From: an uncultured Eubacterium sp.
Lineage (GTDB): Bacteria > Bacillota_A > Clostridia > Lachnospirales > Lachnospiraceae
DNA: 33,589 nt
NCBI GenBank assembly: GCA_910589045.1
Contig: CAJUSH010000016.1
Span: 24,103 to 57,691 of the forward strand
Direction: 5' to 3'
Positions 25,225 through 33,558 of this stretch are shown here, piece after piece. The notes under the pieces are model-generated. The model was not told where the DNA came from. It did no database searches and saw nothing but the letters and a program-made list of their open reading frames with translations. Both the position numbers and the translations under genes were made by a program. How positions within the stretch are numbered: position 1 is the first letter of the stretch; each line of letters opens with the position of its first letter.

Positions 25225-25288
25225 AATGCGGAGCATTTTCTCGCATACCTTCCGACGAAATGCCCGTGAGCAGGCGAGCGGGCGCTAC
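25212..25288 (+). repeat. Structured palindromic repeat, copy B
   Basis: The 77-bp unit runs from AGGAGGAAGG to GCGCTAC. Its arms are GGAAGGT ... ACCTTCC, with inner hairpin AAAATGC-GGA-GCATTTT and second stem GCCCG ... CGGGC. It is nearly identical to copy C, 82 bp away. It holds AGGAGG and ATG 25226 of a 26-codon ORF (to stop 25304-25306) that begins MRSIFSHTFRRNAREQ. The ANTAR gene's TAA ends one base before that ATG. Confidence 0.9.
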
Positions 25289-25293
25289 AATGA

Positions 25294-25370
25294 AGGAGGA
25301 AGGTAAAATGCGGGGCATTTTCTCGCATACCTTCCGACGAAATGCCCGTGAGCAGGCGAGCGGGCGCTAC
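25294..25370 (+). repeat. Structured palindromic repeat, copy C
   Basis: It is identical to copy B over 77 bp apart from one base (AGC to GGC in the mini-ORF). Its ATG 25308 opens a second 26-codon ORF ending at 25386-25388 and begins one base after the previous TAA. Confidence 0.9.
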
Positions 25371-25376
25371 GATGGA

Positions 25377-25410
25377 AGAGGAAGGTAACATGCGAAGGCA
25401 AACGCATACC
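25377..25410 (+). repeat. Truncated palindromic repeat, copy D
   Basis: AGAGGAAGGTAACATGCG and CGCATACC are kept, with the inner hairpin and second stem lost. ATG 25390 opens an 11-codon ORF (MRRQTHTGFEV) ending at 25423-25425, next to the dapF ribosome site AAGGAGGGA. Confidence 0.7.
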
Positions 25411-25436
25411 GGATTTGAAGTTTAAGGAGGGATGGG

Positions 25437-26276
25437 ATGAGGTTTACGAAAATGCATGGCTGCGGCAATGACTATGTGTATGTCAATTGCTTTCAGGAGA
25501 CGGTGGAAAATCCGGAGGAGACGGCGCGGCTTGTCAGCGACCGGCACTTTGGGATTGGTTCGGACGGTCTGATTCTGATCTGTCCGTCGCAGAAGGCCGA
25601 TTTTGAGATGGTGATGTACAACGCGGACGGCTCCCGCGCGGAGATGTGCGGAAACGGCATCCGCTGTGTGGGGAAATATGTGTATGATTACGGACTGACG
25701 GATAAAACCGGGATATGTGTCGATACGCTGGCAGGCATCCGGCATCTGACGCTTTCCGTGGAAAACGGCAGGGTGCGGGAGGTTACGGTGAATATGGGTG
25801 CGCCGGTGCTGGAGGCGGGGCGGATTCCGGTGGATTTCGCGGACAGCCCGGTGGTGTCACAGCCCCTTACCGTGGGGGAAAAGGCATATGAGGCAACCTG
25901 CGTATCCATGGGTAATCCCCACTGCGTTATTTTTACGGAGGAGGATGTGCGCGGTCTGGATCTGGAGAAAATCGGGCCGGATTTTGAGAACCATGTGCGC
26001 TTTCCGAAGCGCATCAACACGGAGTTTGTCAACGTCATCGACGGGACGCACCTGCGGATGCGTGTGTGGGAGCGGGGCAGCGGCGAGACGCTGGCCTGCG
26101 GGACCGGAGCCTGCGCCACGGCGGTGGCTGCGATTTTGAACGGCCTGACAAAGGAGGAGGTTTCGGTAGAATTACTGGGCGGAAGCCTGCGTATCCGCTG
26201 GGACCGCACGGAAAATCTCGTCTACATGACCGGGCCTGCGACGGTGGTGTTTGACGGTGAGATAAATCTGCAGTGA
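25437..26276 (+). CDS. dapF: Diaminopimelate epimerase
   Basis: It converts LL- to meso-diaminopimelate for lysine and peptidoglycan synthesis without a cofactor. The two catalytic cysteines are C71 (EMCGNGIRC) and C221 (LACGTGACATA). The N-terminal MHGCGNDYVYVN motif is typical. Length 279 is normal. ATG 25437 follows AAGGAGGGATGGG. dapL lies 94 bp downstream on the same strand, so epimerase and aminotransferase of one pathway are probably cotranscribed. Confidence 0.98.
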   Translation: MRFTKMHGCGNDYVYVNCFQETVENPEETARLVSDRHFGIGSDGLILICPSQKADFEMVMYNADGSRAEMCGNGIRCVGKYVYDYGLTDKTGICVDTLAGIRHLTLSVENGRVREVTVNMGAPVLEAGRIPVDFADSPVVSQPLTVGEKAYEATCVSMGNPHCVIFTEEDVRGLDLEKIGPDFENHVRFPKRINTEFVNVIDGTHLRMRVWERGSGETLACGTGACATAVAAILNGLTKEEVSVELLGGSLRIRWDRTENLVYMTGPATVVFDGEINLQ

Positions 26277-26370
26277 GGAGAAAAAGTATAAGTACAGAGA
26301 GAACATGTAGAAAACAGGAAGAACGCATAGAAAGCACATATAAAAAATAGAAAGAAGAGGAGAAAACGAT

Positions 26371-27585
26371 ATGTTTCAGATCAATGATAATTACCAGAAG
26401 CTGCCGGGCAGCTACCTGTTCAGCACGATTGGGAAAAAGGTAGCAGCATATACCGGGGCAAACCCCGACAAGAAGGTCATCCGTCTTGGCATCGGGGACG
26501 TGACACAGCCGCTTGCCCCCGCCATCATCGAGGCTCTGCACGGGGCCGTGGACGAGATGGCCGCGGCGGAGACGTTCCGCGGCTATGCGCCGGAGCTCGG
26601 CTATGAGTTTCTGCGGAACGCCATTGCGGAAAATGATTACAGGGCGCGTGGCTGTGATATCAGCCCGGACGAGATTTTTGTGTCCGACGGGGCAAAGAGC
26701 GATTCCGCAAACATTCAGGAAATCTTTGCGCAGGATAACCGCATTGCAGTCTGCGACCCGGTTTATCCCGTCTATGTGGATTCAAACGTGATGGCGGGCA
26801 GAACCGGCACGTACAATCCGGACACGCAGATGTGGAGCAATGTTATTTATATGCCCTGCACGAAGGAAAACGGCTTTGTGCCGGAGTTCCCGAAGGAAGC
26901 GCCGGACATGATCTATTTTTGCCTGCCGAACAACCCGACCGGAACGACGATCACCAAACAGCAGCTTCAGGAGTGGGTGGATTACGCGAATAAGGTGGGC
27001 GCGGTGATCATCTACGACGGCGCTTACGAGGCTTATATTTCCGAGCACGACGTGGCGCACACGATCTTTGAGTGCGAGGGTGCAAGAACCTGCGCCATCG
27101 AGCTGAGAAGCTTTTCGAAAAACGCGGGCTTTACCGGCGTGCGCTTAGGCTATGCGGTAGTTCCGAAGGAGCTAAGGTGCGGCGACGTATCCCTTCACGG
27201 GATGTGGGCGAGACGCCACGGCACGAAGTTCAACGGCGCGCCCTACATCATTCAGAGAGCCGGGGAGGCGGTTTATTCAGAAGCCGGAAAGGCACAGCTG
27301 AAGGAGCAGGTTGCATATTATATGAAAAACGCGGCTGCCATCCGGGACGGCCTGCTGGCAGCAGGATACGAGGTGTTCGGCGGTGTGAACGCGCCCTACA
27401 TCTGGATGAAAACACCCGATGGCATGACGTCATGGGAGTTCTTTGACTATCTTTTAGAGCGGGCAAACGTGGTGGGCACCCCCGGATCGGGCTTTGGTCC
27501 AAGCGGAGAGGGCTATTTCCGCCTGACAGCGTTCGGAAGCTACGACAACACGCTGGCGGCTCTGGAGCGGATCAAGACGCTGTAG
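26371..27585 (+). CDS. dapL: LL-diaminopimelate aminotransferase
   Basis: This fold-type I PLP aminotransferase makes LL-diaminopimelate directly from tetrahydrodipicolinate with glutamate, bypassing succinylated or acetylated intermediates. The PLP lysine is K250 in SFSKNAGFTGVRLGY. RLGIGDVTQPL near the N-terminus and FCLPNNPTGTTIT are family signatures. Length 404 is normal. AGAGGAGAAAACGAT precedes the ATG. The 94-bp leader after dapF is purine-rich with imperfect AGAA repeats. With dapF it completes the last part of the DapL pathway. Confidence 0.97.
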   Translation: MFQINDNYQKLPGSYLFSTIGKKVAAYTGANPDKKVIRLGIGDVTQPLAPAIIEALHGAVDEMAAAETFRGYAPELGYEFLRNAIAENDYRARGCDISPDEIFVSDGAKSDSANIQEIFAQDNRIAVCDPVYPVYVDSNVMAGRTGTYNPDTQMWSNVIYMPCTKENGFVPEFPKEAPDMIYFCLPNNPTGTTITKQQLQEWVDYANKVGAVIIYDGAYEAYISEHDVAHTIFECEGARTCAIELRSFSKNAGFTGVRLGYAVVPKELRCGDVSLHGMWARRHGTKFNGAPYIIQRAGEAVYSEAGKAQLKEQVAYYMKNAAAIRDGLLAAGYEVFGGVNAPYIWMKTPDGMTSWEFFDYLLERANVVGTPGSGFGPSGEGYFRLTAFGSYDNTLAALERIKTL

Positions 27586-27704
27586 TGTGCCGTTTCGTTT
27601 CTTTCCACATCCGGGTCACGCATATATGGTGATGAGATGGAAGGAATTTTGCATAATGTATAAAAAATAGTTCAATTTTGCAGGGAATCTGGCAATTTGT
27701 GGGA

Positions 27705-27733
27705 TTGCAATTTTAGAAAATTTTTAGTAAAAT
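27705..27733 (+). promoter_or_regulatory. Promoter of the rel-MBL-hemZ unit
   Basis: TTGCAA (27705-27710) and TAAAAT (27728-27733) are separated by 17 bp in an AT-rich gap, ~50 bp before rel. Confidence 0.65.
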
Positions 27734-27784
27734 CATCATTATCATACATTTTAGGGAAAAGATTGCAGATACAAGGGTGATACG

Positions 27785-30091
27785 ATGGCAGATATGACAA
27801 CCGAGCAGATTGAACAATTGGAGCAGACCGTGATGTCAAACGCGGGACACATCCGCAAAATGGATGATTTTGTCAGCCCTGAGGTTTTATATGTGGAGCT
27901 GATTAACTGTGTGCGCAAATATCACCCTTCCGATGATATATCAATGATTGAAAAAGCCTTCCGGATTGCGAATGATGCCCATGAGGGGCAGGTTCGCAAA
28001 TCCGGCGAGGCTTATATTATTCATCCCCTTTGTGTGGCGATCATCCTGGCGGAGCTGGAGCTTGACAAGGAGACGATTGTCGCGGGACTTCTCCACGACG
28101 TGGTAGAGGATACCATCATAACGGATGAGGGGCTCCGGCTGGAGTTCAGCAGTGAGGTGGCGCTTTTGGTGGACGGGGTCACGAAGCTGGGCCGGCTCTC
28201 CTACGATGCGGATAAGCTGGAGGTTCAGGCAGAAAACCTGCGGAAGATGTTCCTTGCCATGGCAAAGGACATCCGCGTCATTCTGATCAAGCTTGCCGAC
28301 CGCCTGCACAACATGCGTACTTTAAAATATATGAGGCCGGAGAAACAGAAGGAGATTGCGCGGGAGACGATGGACATATACGCGCCCATCGCGCAGCGGC
28401 TGGGTATTTCAAAGGTTAAGACCGAGCTTGACGACCTCTCCTTAAAATATCTGGAGCCGGAGGCGTACTATGATCTGGTGGAAAAGGTCGCGATGCGAAA
28501 GGGCGCGCGGGACGAGTATGTGCAGCGGCTCGTGGAAGAGGTGAAGGAGCACATCGATGCGGAGGGCATCAGGGCTGATATTGAGGGCCGGAGCAAGCAT
28601 TTTTTCAGCATTTACAAAAAGATGGTCAATCAGGGAAAGACGATCGACCAGATCTACGATCTGTTTGCGATCCGCATTCTGGTGGACGACTTGAAGGACT
28701 GCTACACGGCGCTGGGTGTGATCCATGAAATGTATAAGCCCATTCCGGGCCGCTTCAAGGACTATATCGCGATGCCGAAGCCGAACATGTATCAGTCGCT
28801 TCACACAACGCTGATCGGGCCGGACGGGCGCCCCTTTGAGATACAGATCCGCACCTATGAAATGCACCGCACGGCGGAGTACGGTATCGCCGCGCACTGG
28901 AAATATAAGGAGGCCGCAAACGGCAATGCATTAAACGGCGAGGAGGAAAAGCTCAGCTGGCTGCGCCAGATTTTGGAGTGGCAGCGGGACATGGCGGATA
29001 ACCGGGAGTTTTTGAGCCTGCTAAAGAGTGATCTTGATCTCTTTTCCGACACGGTATTCTGCTTTACGCCGTCGGGCGATGTGAAAAACCTGCCAAACGG
29101 CTCAACGCCGGTGGATTTTGCGTACAGTGTCCACTCGGCGGTGGGCAACCGGATGATCGGCGCAAAGGTCAACGGAAAGCTGGTGACGATCGACTATAAG
29201 ATTCAGAACGGCGACCGCATTGAGATCATCACCTCACAAAATTCCAGGGGACCGAGCCGCGACTGGCTGAACATTGTCAAGAGTACGCAGGCGAAAACAA
29301 AGATCAACCAGTGGTTCCGGAGCCAGTTTAAGGAAGAAAACATTTTAAGAGGCAAGGAGCTTTTGGAGAAGTACTGCAAATCCAAGGGCATTAACTGGCC
29401 GGATATCAACAAACCCGAGTATCAGGCAAAAATTTTGCGCAAGTACGGATTCCAGCGATGGGAAAACGCGCTTGCGACTATCGGGCACGGTGCGCTCAAG
29501 GAGAGCCAGGTTGTCAACCGGATGCAGGAGGAGTATCGAAAGGATCATCCGCTTGTCACGTCGGATGCGGACATCATCAGGCGGATTGAACACACGAATG
29601 CGGACAGACAGCCGGTGGAGCACTGCTCCAAGAGCGGCATTGTGGTGAAGGGACTTTACGATATTGCCGTGCATCTGTCAAAGTGCTGCAGCCCGGTTCC
29701 GGGTGATGAGATTATAGGCTTTGTGACGAGGGGGCGCGGCGTGTCCATCCACCGGACGGACTGCATTAACATGATCAATCTCTCGGAGCTGGAAAAGCCG
29801 CGGCTCATTGAGGCGGAGTGGAGCAGTGACGGCATAAGCGGCGACGCAGGCACCTATCTTGCGGAGATCAATATTTACGGAAACAACCGTACCGGGCTTT
29901 TGGTGGATCTGACGCGTACTTTTACGGAGCGCGGCATTGACATTAACTCGGTGCACTCCAAGACGAGCAAGCAGGGCGTTGTCACGATCTCGATCGGCTT
30001 TGAGACGAAGGGCAAGGAGCAGGTCAACGGCCTGATTGAAAAGCTCCGTCAGGTGGAGAGTGTGATTGATATAGAGAGGACGACGGGCTGA
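27785..30091 (+). CDS. relA: Bifunctional (p)ppGpp synthetase/hydrolase, Rel family
   Basis: It makes and degrades the stringent-response alarmone. Residues ~55-205 are the HD hydrolase domain with H104-D105 (LLHDVVEDT) and its partner H80. Residues ~265-375 are the synthetase domain with R323-F-K-D326, the RXKD form of bifunctional Rel enzymes rather than the EXDD form of RelA. Residues ~421-482 are TGS. A zinc-finger/helical region with CCSPVPGDEIIG follows, and a C-terminal ACT domain lies at ~690-768. Length 768 is normal. The last base of its TGA is the first base of the next gene's ATG, so translation is coupled. Confidence 0.97.
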   Translation: MADMTTEQIEQLEQTVMSNAGHIRKMDDFVSPEVLYVELINCVRKYHPSDDISMIEKAFRIANDAHEGQVRKSGEAYIIHPLCVAIILAELELDKETIVAGLLHDVVEDTIITDEGLRLEFSSEVALLVDGVTKLGRLSYDADKLEVQAENLRKMFLAMAKDIRVILIKLADRLHNMRTLKYMRPEKQKEIARETMDIYAPIAQRLGISKVKTELDDLSLKYLEPEAYYDLVEKVAMRKGARDEYVQRLVEEVKEHIDAEGIRADIEGRSKHFFSIYKKMVNQGKTIDQIYDLFAIRILVDDLKDCYTALGVIHEMYKPIPGRFKDYIAMPKPNMYQSLHTTLIGPDGRPFEIQIRTYEMHRTAEYGIAAHWKYKEAANGNALNGEEEKLSWLRQILEWQRDMADNREFLSLLKSDLDLFSDTVFCFTPSGDVKNLPNGSTPVDFAYSVHSAVGNRMIGAKVNGKLVTIDYKIQNGDRIEIITSQNSRGPSRDWLNIVKSTQAKTKINQWFRSQFKEENILRGKELLEKYCKSKGINWPDINKPEYQAKILRKYGFQRWENALATIGHGALKESQVVNRMQEEYRKDHPLVTSDADIIRRIEHTNADRQPVEHCSKSGIVVKGLYDIAVHLSKCCSPVPGDEIIGFVTRGRGVSIHRTDCINMINLSELEKPRLIEAEWSSDGISGDAGTYLAEINIYGNNRTGLLVDLTRTFTERGIDINSVHSKTSKQGVVTISIGFETKGKEQVNGLIEKLRQVESVIDIERTTG

Positions 30092-30711
30092 TGAAGGTAG
30101 AACATTATGTGGTGGGTGTGGTAGGCACCAATTGTTATTTTGCGATTAACGAGCAGACGAAGGAGTGTCTCATCGTCGATCCCGGGGACGATGCGGATGT
30201 GCTGGCGAAAAGAATCCGGGAGGGCGGCTATAAGCCCGCAGCGATTTTGCTTACCCACGGGCATTTTGATCATATCATGGGTGTTGACGGACTGGTTTCC
30301 GAATTTGGCATTCCCGTCTATGTGCACGAGGCGGATAAGGAGATGATGCAGCGCCCGGAGTTAAACTGCGGGGCGATGATCGGCGCGCGGGTATCCACGA
30401 AGGCGGACCATATATTGCACGATCAGGATGAGCTGGAGCTTGCCGGTATGAGGTTTGAGGTTATTCACACGCCTGGACACACGCCGGGCGGGGCCTGCTT
30501 TTATTTCCCGCAGGAGGAAGTGCTTTTTTCCGGTGATACGCTTTTCTGTGAGTCGGTCGGGCGCACGGATTTGCCGGGCGGGAGTACCGGGACGCTTATC
30601 CGCTCCATCAGGGAGCGTCTGATGCTGCTTCCGGATCTGACCGTTGTCTATACCGGGCACGGTGAGCCGACGAAGATCGGTTACGAGAAGCGGAATAATC
30701 CGTTTTTGTAG
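30091..30711 (+). CDS. Metallo-beta-lactamase-fold hydrolase (glyoxalase II-like)
   Basis: The 206-residue protein has all MBL zinc motifs: T55-H56-G-H58-F-D60-H61, TPGHTPGG, SGDTLF with Asp, and TGHGEPT. The family includes hydroxyacylglutathione hydrolase-like and other thioester or phosphodiester hydrolases; the substrate cannot be read from the sequence. It overlaps the rel stop codon by one base and usually travels with rel and hemZ in related Clostridia. A 318-bp non-coding gap follows. Confidence 0.92.
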   Translation: MKVEHYVVGVVGTNCYFAINEQTKECLIVDPGDDADVLAKRIREGGYKPAAILLTHGHFDHIMGVDGLVSEFGIPVYVHEADKEMMQRPELNCGAMIGARVSTKADHILHDQDELELAGMRFEVIHTPGHTPGGACFYFPQEEVLFSGDTLFCESVGRTDLPGGSTGTLIRSIRERLMLLPDLTVVYTGHGEPTKIGYEKRNNPFL

Positions 30712-30720
30712 GAGTCGTGC

Positions 30721-30746
30721 ATTGCTGCGAGCAGGCGGGAATGTGG
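30721..30746 (+). repeat. 26-bp direct repeat, copy 1
   Basis: It matches 30788-30813 at 24 of 26 bases. Each copy holds a small hairpin (CTGCGAGCAG here, CCTGTGAGCAGG in copy 2). The GTGAGCAGGCG core of copy 2 also occurs in the palindromic repeats at 25.2 kb, so they may be related. Confidence 0.65.
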
Positions 30747-30787
30747 TTGTCCGTCTATGTGGAACGCTGTATAGCCGGAATTGGTGT

Positions 30788-30813
30788 ATTCCTGTGAGCA
30801 GGCGGGAATGTGG
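30788..30813 (+). repeat. 26-bp direct repeat, copy 2
   Basis: Second copy, 67 bp after the first. ATTCC and GGAAT at the ends could close a longer stem. Confidence 0.65.
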
Positions 30814-31029
30814 GTAGATTCACGCCGATATCATCAGGCTTGGCAAATGTAATTGTGCGGGTAGCTGCAAGGCTTCAGTGTTTTGCGGCTGCCGGGGAAT
30901 AAGGCGTTTATAAGGAAGGCCGGAAGCAAGGTTTCGGGTGGCTGTGAAACAGCTTGCGCAGTGATTTGACGTTATCGGTCACGGAGTGAACAGCAGCTTT
31001 GATGCAGGCGGCTTTGTGGAGATTGAGAC

Positions 31030-32523
31030 ATGATATGGGTACAGTTAAATAAAGCAGATTTTGAATACGATATCCATTCTCTGGTGAAGGCTTTTTTTCC
31101 GTCAGAGAATGTTTTTGTATCCGCGGAAAAAAAGGCTCCGGAGGAAACGTCCGGGAATGAGAGTCAGGGCGCAGGAGGCGACCCGGTGACGGCGTACATG
31201 GACATTATTTTCGCAGATGAGGAGCGCACGATCGATGTTTTCTGGCGGGATTCGATTCACGGGGAGCGATGCGTGCGGATTGCATGTCACAGCAGGGAGC
31301 GGCTTTCCGTAAAAAACGATTTAAAGATCGGCCTTTACGACATGCTTGTGGAACTGACCGGGCATGAGCTTCCATGGGGCTCGCTGACCGGCATCCGCCC
31401 CACAAAGATTCCGATGCAGTTTTTGGAGCAGGGCAAAAGTGAAGATGAAATTTTTTCCTATATGAAAGGAATGTACCACGCCAGCGATGAAAAGATTGCG
31501 CTGTCCATTGACATTGCAAAGCGGGAGAAAGAGCTTCTAAAGCGGCTTGACTATGAGAACGGCTTTTCCCTCTATGTGGGGATTCCCTTTTGCCCGAGCA
31601 CCTGTCTGTACTGCTCGTTTACGTCCTATCCCATCGGCGCATGGCAGGGACGGGTGGATGCCTATCTCGATGCTTTGGAGCGGGAGCTGGATTTTGTTGG
31701 GGAGCGGTTCGGACATAGGAAATTAAATTCGGTGTACATCGGGGGCGGAACGCCGACTACCTTGGAGCCAAGGCAGTTATCACGCCTTCTCTCAATGATT
31801 GAATCGAGATTTGATTTTTCGCATTTGATCGAATATACGCTGGAGGCGGGACGTCCCGACAGCATGACAAGGGAAAAGCTTTTGGCGGTGCGCGCTCACC
31901 CGGAGGTGGGCCGTATCTCGGTCAACCCTCAGACGATGAAGGACGAGACGCTGCGTCTCATCGGGCGCCGCCACACGGTGGCGCAGACGGAGGAGTGCTT
32001 TGCCATGGCACGGGAGCTTGGCTTTTCTAACATCAATATGGATTTGATTCTTGGGCTTCCGGGGGAGACGCTCTCGGATGTGGAGGAGACGATGCGCCGC
32101 GTGCAGGCGCTTCACCCGGACAACCTGACCGTCCACTCCCTGGCGCTCAAGCGGGCCGCAAGACTGAATCTGTGCAAGGATGAATATAAAGATTACCGTA
32201 TGGAAATTACGGCGGAGCATGGACATGTGACGGCGGCAGGTGCCGCCGCCATGGGTATGAACCCCTATTACCTTTATCGACAGAAAAATATGGCGGGCAA
32301 TTTTGAGAACGTGGGCTACGGACTGCCGGGTAAGGAGGGGGTTTATAATATTTTGATTATGGAGGAGAAACAGACCATTATTGCTGTCGGAGCCGGTTCG
32401 ATTTCCAAAAGGGTGTACCCGGACGGGCGGATCGAGCGGTGCGAGAATGTGAAGGATGTTGCCCAATATATCGAGAGAATCGGGGAAATGATAGAAAGAA
32501 AACGTGTATTATTAGAAGGTTAG
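31030..32523 (+). CDS. hemZ: Coproporphyrinogen dehydrogenase-like radical SAM protein HemZ
   Basis: The radical SAM cluster motif is C188-x3-C192-x2-C195 (CPSTCLYCSF). GGGTPT, the LEAGRPDSMT strand and NMDLILGLPGET follow in the order seen in HemN/HemZ/HemW proteins. The ~180-residue N-terminal extension, with GSLTGIRPTKIPM, marks the HemZ branch. HemZ is annotated as oxygen-independent coproporphyrinogen III oxidase, but HemN-like proteins include heme chaperones and methyltransferases, so the reaction is not certain. No other heme genes are in the window. The ATG lies 318 bp after the MBL gene with a weak ribosome site (TGGAGATTGAG). AT-rich foreign-looking DNA starts right after it. Confidence 0.9.
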   Translation: MIWVQLNKADFEYDIHSLVKAFFPSENVFVSAEKKAPEETSGNESQGAGGDPVTAYMDIIFADEERTIDVFWRDSIHGERCVRIACHSRERLSVKNDLKIGLYDMLVELTGHELPWGSLTGIRPTKIPMQFLEQGKSEDEIFSYMKGMYHASDEKIALSIDIAKREKELLKRLDYENGFSLYVGIPFCPSTCLYCSFTSYPIGAWQGRVDAYLDALERELDFVGERFGHRKLNSVYIGGGTPTTLEPRQLSRLLSMIESRFDFSHLIEYTLEAGRPDSMTREKLLAVRAHPEVGRISVNPQTMKDETLRLIGRRHTVAQTEECFAMARELGFSNINMDLILGLPGETLSDVEETMRRVQALHPDNLTVHSLALKRAARLNLCKDEYKDYRMEITAEHGHVTAAGAAAMGMNPYYLYRQKNMAGNFENVGYGLPGKEGVYNILIMEEKQTIIAVGAGSISKRVYPDGRIERCENVKDVAQYIERIGEMIERKRVLLEG

Positions 32524-32584
32524 CAATTCAAAATTCACAGTACAATTGCCCGTCTGTTAAGTCTTTTGGGCATAGCAAAACCGC

Positions 32585-32611
32585 CCACCATACACCGTTT
32601 TTATATGGTGG
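32585..32611 (-). terminator. Hairpin at the 3' end of the KTR gene
   Basis: CCACCATA (32585-32592) and TATGGTGG (32604-32611) pair perfectly and overlap the stop codon of the KTR gene. Read on the minus strand only GGTTTT follows, so terminator activity is uncertain. Confidence 0.45.
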
Positions 32612-32795
32612 ACGTTCGCGTTAAAAATTTATAGCCTACTAAAAAAGAGCCAACAAACCGTGAGATAGCTTCAATCAATGTTTCCTGTTTGCATTTCGGA
32701 CAATATAGGGGAAAGTTTTTCAATTCTGTATCTTGCCGTATCTGTAACCTTGTTTTATTTCCGCAGATTGGGCAAAGCAACCATTCTGTTTTCAT
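32601..32795 (-). CDS. Cysteine-rich KTR-domain protein with an atypical C-terminus
   Basis: The first ~43 residues, MKTEWLLCPICGNKTRLQIR through LYCPKCKQETLI, are the cysteine-rich KTR domain with two CxxC knuckles (CPIC and CPKC) that probably bind zinc. This tiny protein is frequent in conjugative and integrated elements of Firmicutes; its function is unknown. From residue ~44 the sequence becomes AISRFVGSFLVGYKFLTRTS, unlike the tail I expect for the family, and it ends on a hairpin. The 3' end may therefore have been replaced at an element boundary. The surrounding DNA is AT-rich compared with hemZ. Confidence 0.75.
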   Translation of the reverse strand: MKTEWLLCPICGNKTRLQIRQDTELKNFPLYCPKCKQETLIEAISRFVGSFLVGYKFLTRTSTI

Positions 32796-32847
32796 AATGT
32801 CAAATCCTTTTCTTTCATAAAGCAGATGCTTATACTCTTATTTCTTC

Positions 32848-33558
32848 CTAGATTTTACGCAAATAGCGTTTAAACAAAAAGCAAATCCACATAGCAGATA
32901 AAACAAATGCGGGCAGCATATAAAGCGGCATATTTTCTAAAATCGCTTTTCCAATCCAAAAAGAGGGTAGCGGAGATATTACATACTGTATATCTGATGT
33001 AATGAAAAACGGGATAACAGCGCCAAAAATAGCCAGCGTAGATAACTTCGTTACTGCCATACCCTCTAGCTTGTTTGATGAAACCGTCAGTACAAGCAAT
33101 GCAACAATCATGCCCTGCAAGGTTCCTCCCGTCGCAAGCAATAAAATGGTAAGCGGAGAAAGAGGCGTCAGTTTAAAAACAGGCAGCAGAATAATAGTCG
33201 CAAGAAATGCAATAGCAGAAGGCACGCCAAACCGTGCAGCTATGTAACCTGTTTTTCTTAAAGGCGTAATGAATAAATAGACGGCTGTCTTTTCATCCCT
33301 TTCCTCTAAAGAAATCATTGCTGAAACAAAGCAGAACATAGTGGATGACAGCATTGCAAACAGGATGTCAACCAACTTGTAATAGGGAGAAATAATTGCC
33401 GCTACATGAAAACTGTCTGTCAAAGCAGCTTCTATGAAAGGTATGGCAAACCGAAAGAAAAAGCCTGCAAGGATTGGCGAAAAACAAGATACAAACAACA
33501 TCATGTCCCGCCGCATAGCTGCCGCCATTTGGAAAAAGCTCAATCTAATTGCTTTCAT
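32848..33558 (-). CDS. ABC-2 type transporter permease
   Basis: This 236-residue protein has about six hydrophobic segments (FVSCFSPILAGFFFRFAIPF, a pair at ~65-80 and ~107-130, ~140-160, ~172-190, ~215-230) and a basic C-terminus FLFKRYLRKI. It has the size and layout of small ABC-2 permeases of peptide or antibiotic exporters, and ISLEERDEKTAVYLFITPLR fits the cytoplasmic loop of that family. GGGAGGTGTAAAGCT precedes ATG 33558. An upstream frame ends with TGA overlapping this ATG, so it is the later gene of an operon whose ATP-binding subunit should lie beyond the window. The exported substrate is unknown. Confidence 0.85.
   Translation of the reverse strand: MKAIRLSFFQMAAAMRRDMMLFVSCFSPILAGFFFRFAIPFIEAALTDSFHVAAIISPYYKLVDILFAMLSSTMFCFVSAMISLEERDEKTAVYLFITPLRKTGYIAARFGVPSAIAFLATIILLPVFKLTPLSPLTILLLATGGTLQGMIVALLVLTVSSNKLEGMAVTKLSTLAIFGAVIPFFITSDIQYVISPLPSFWIGKAILENMPLYMLPAFVLSAMWICFLFKRYLRKI

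Larger units (their letters stand above)
30712..31029. other. 318-bp gap between the MBL gene and hemZ, with two direct repeats
   Basis: No gene, terminator or clear promoter is visible. The left half holds two copies of a 26-bp unit at 30721-30746 and 30788-30813 (24 of 26 bases identical), each containing GAGCAGGCGGGAATGTGG. Confidence 0.5.

Noticed and set aside
25212..25410. CRISPR array
   Set aside because: Only two near-identical units with a 5-bp spacing, palindromic and containing ribosome sites; there are no unique spacers or cas genes.
33002..33247. 81-codon plus-strand open frame
   Set aside because: It is antisense to the ABC permease and has no ribosome site; it is a chance frame.
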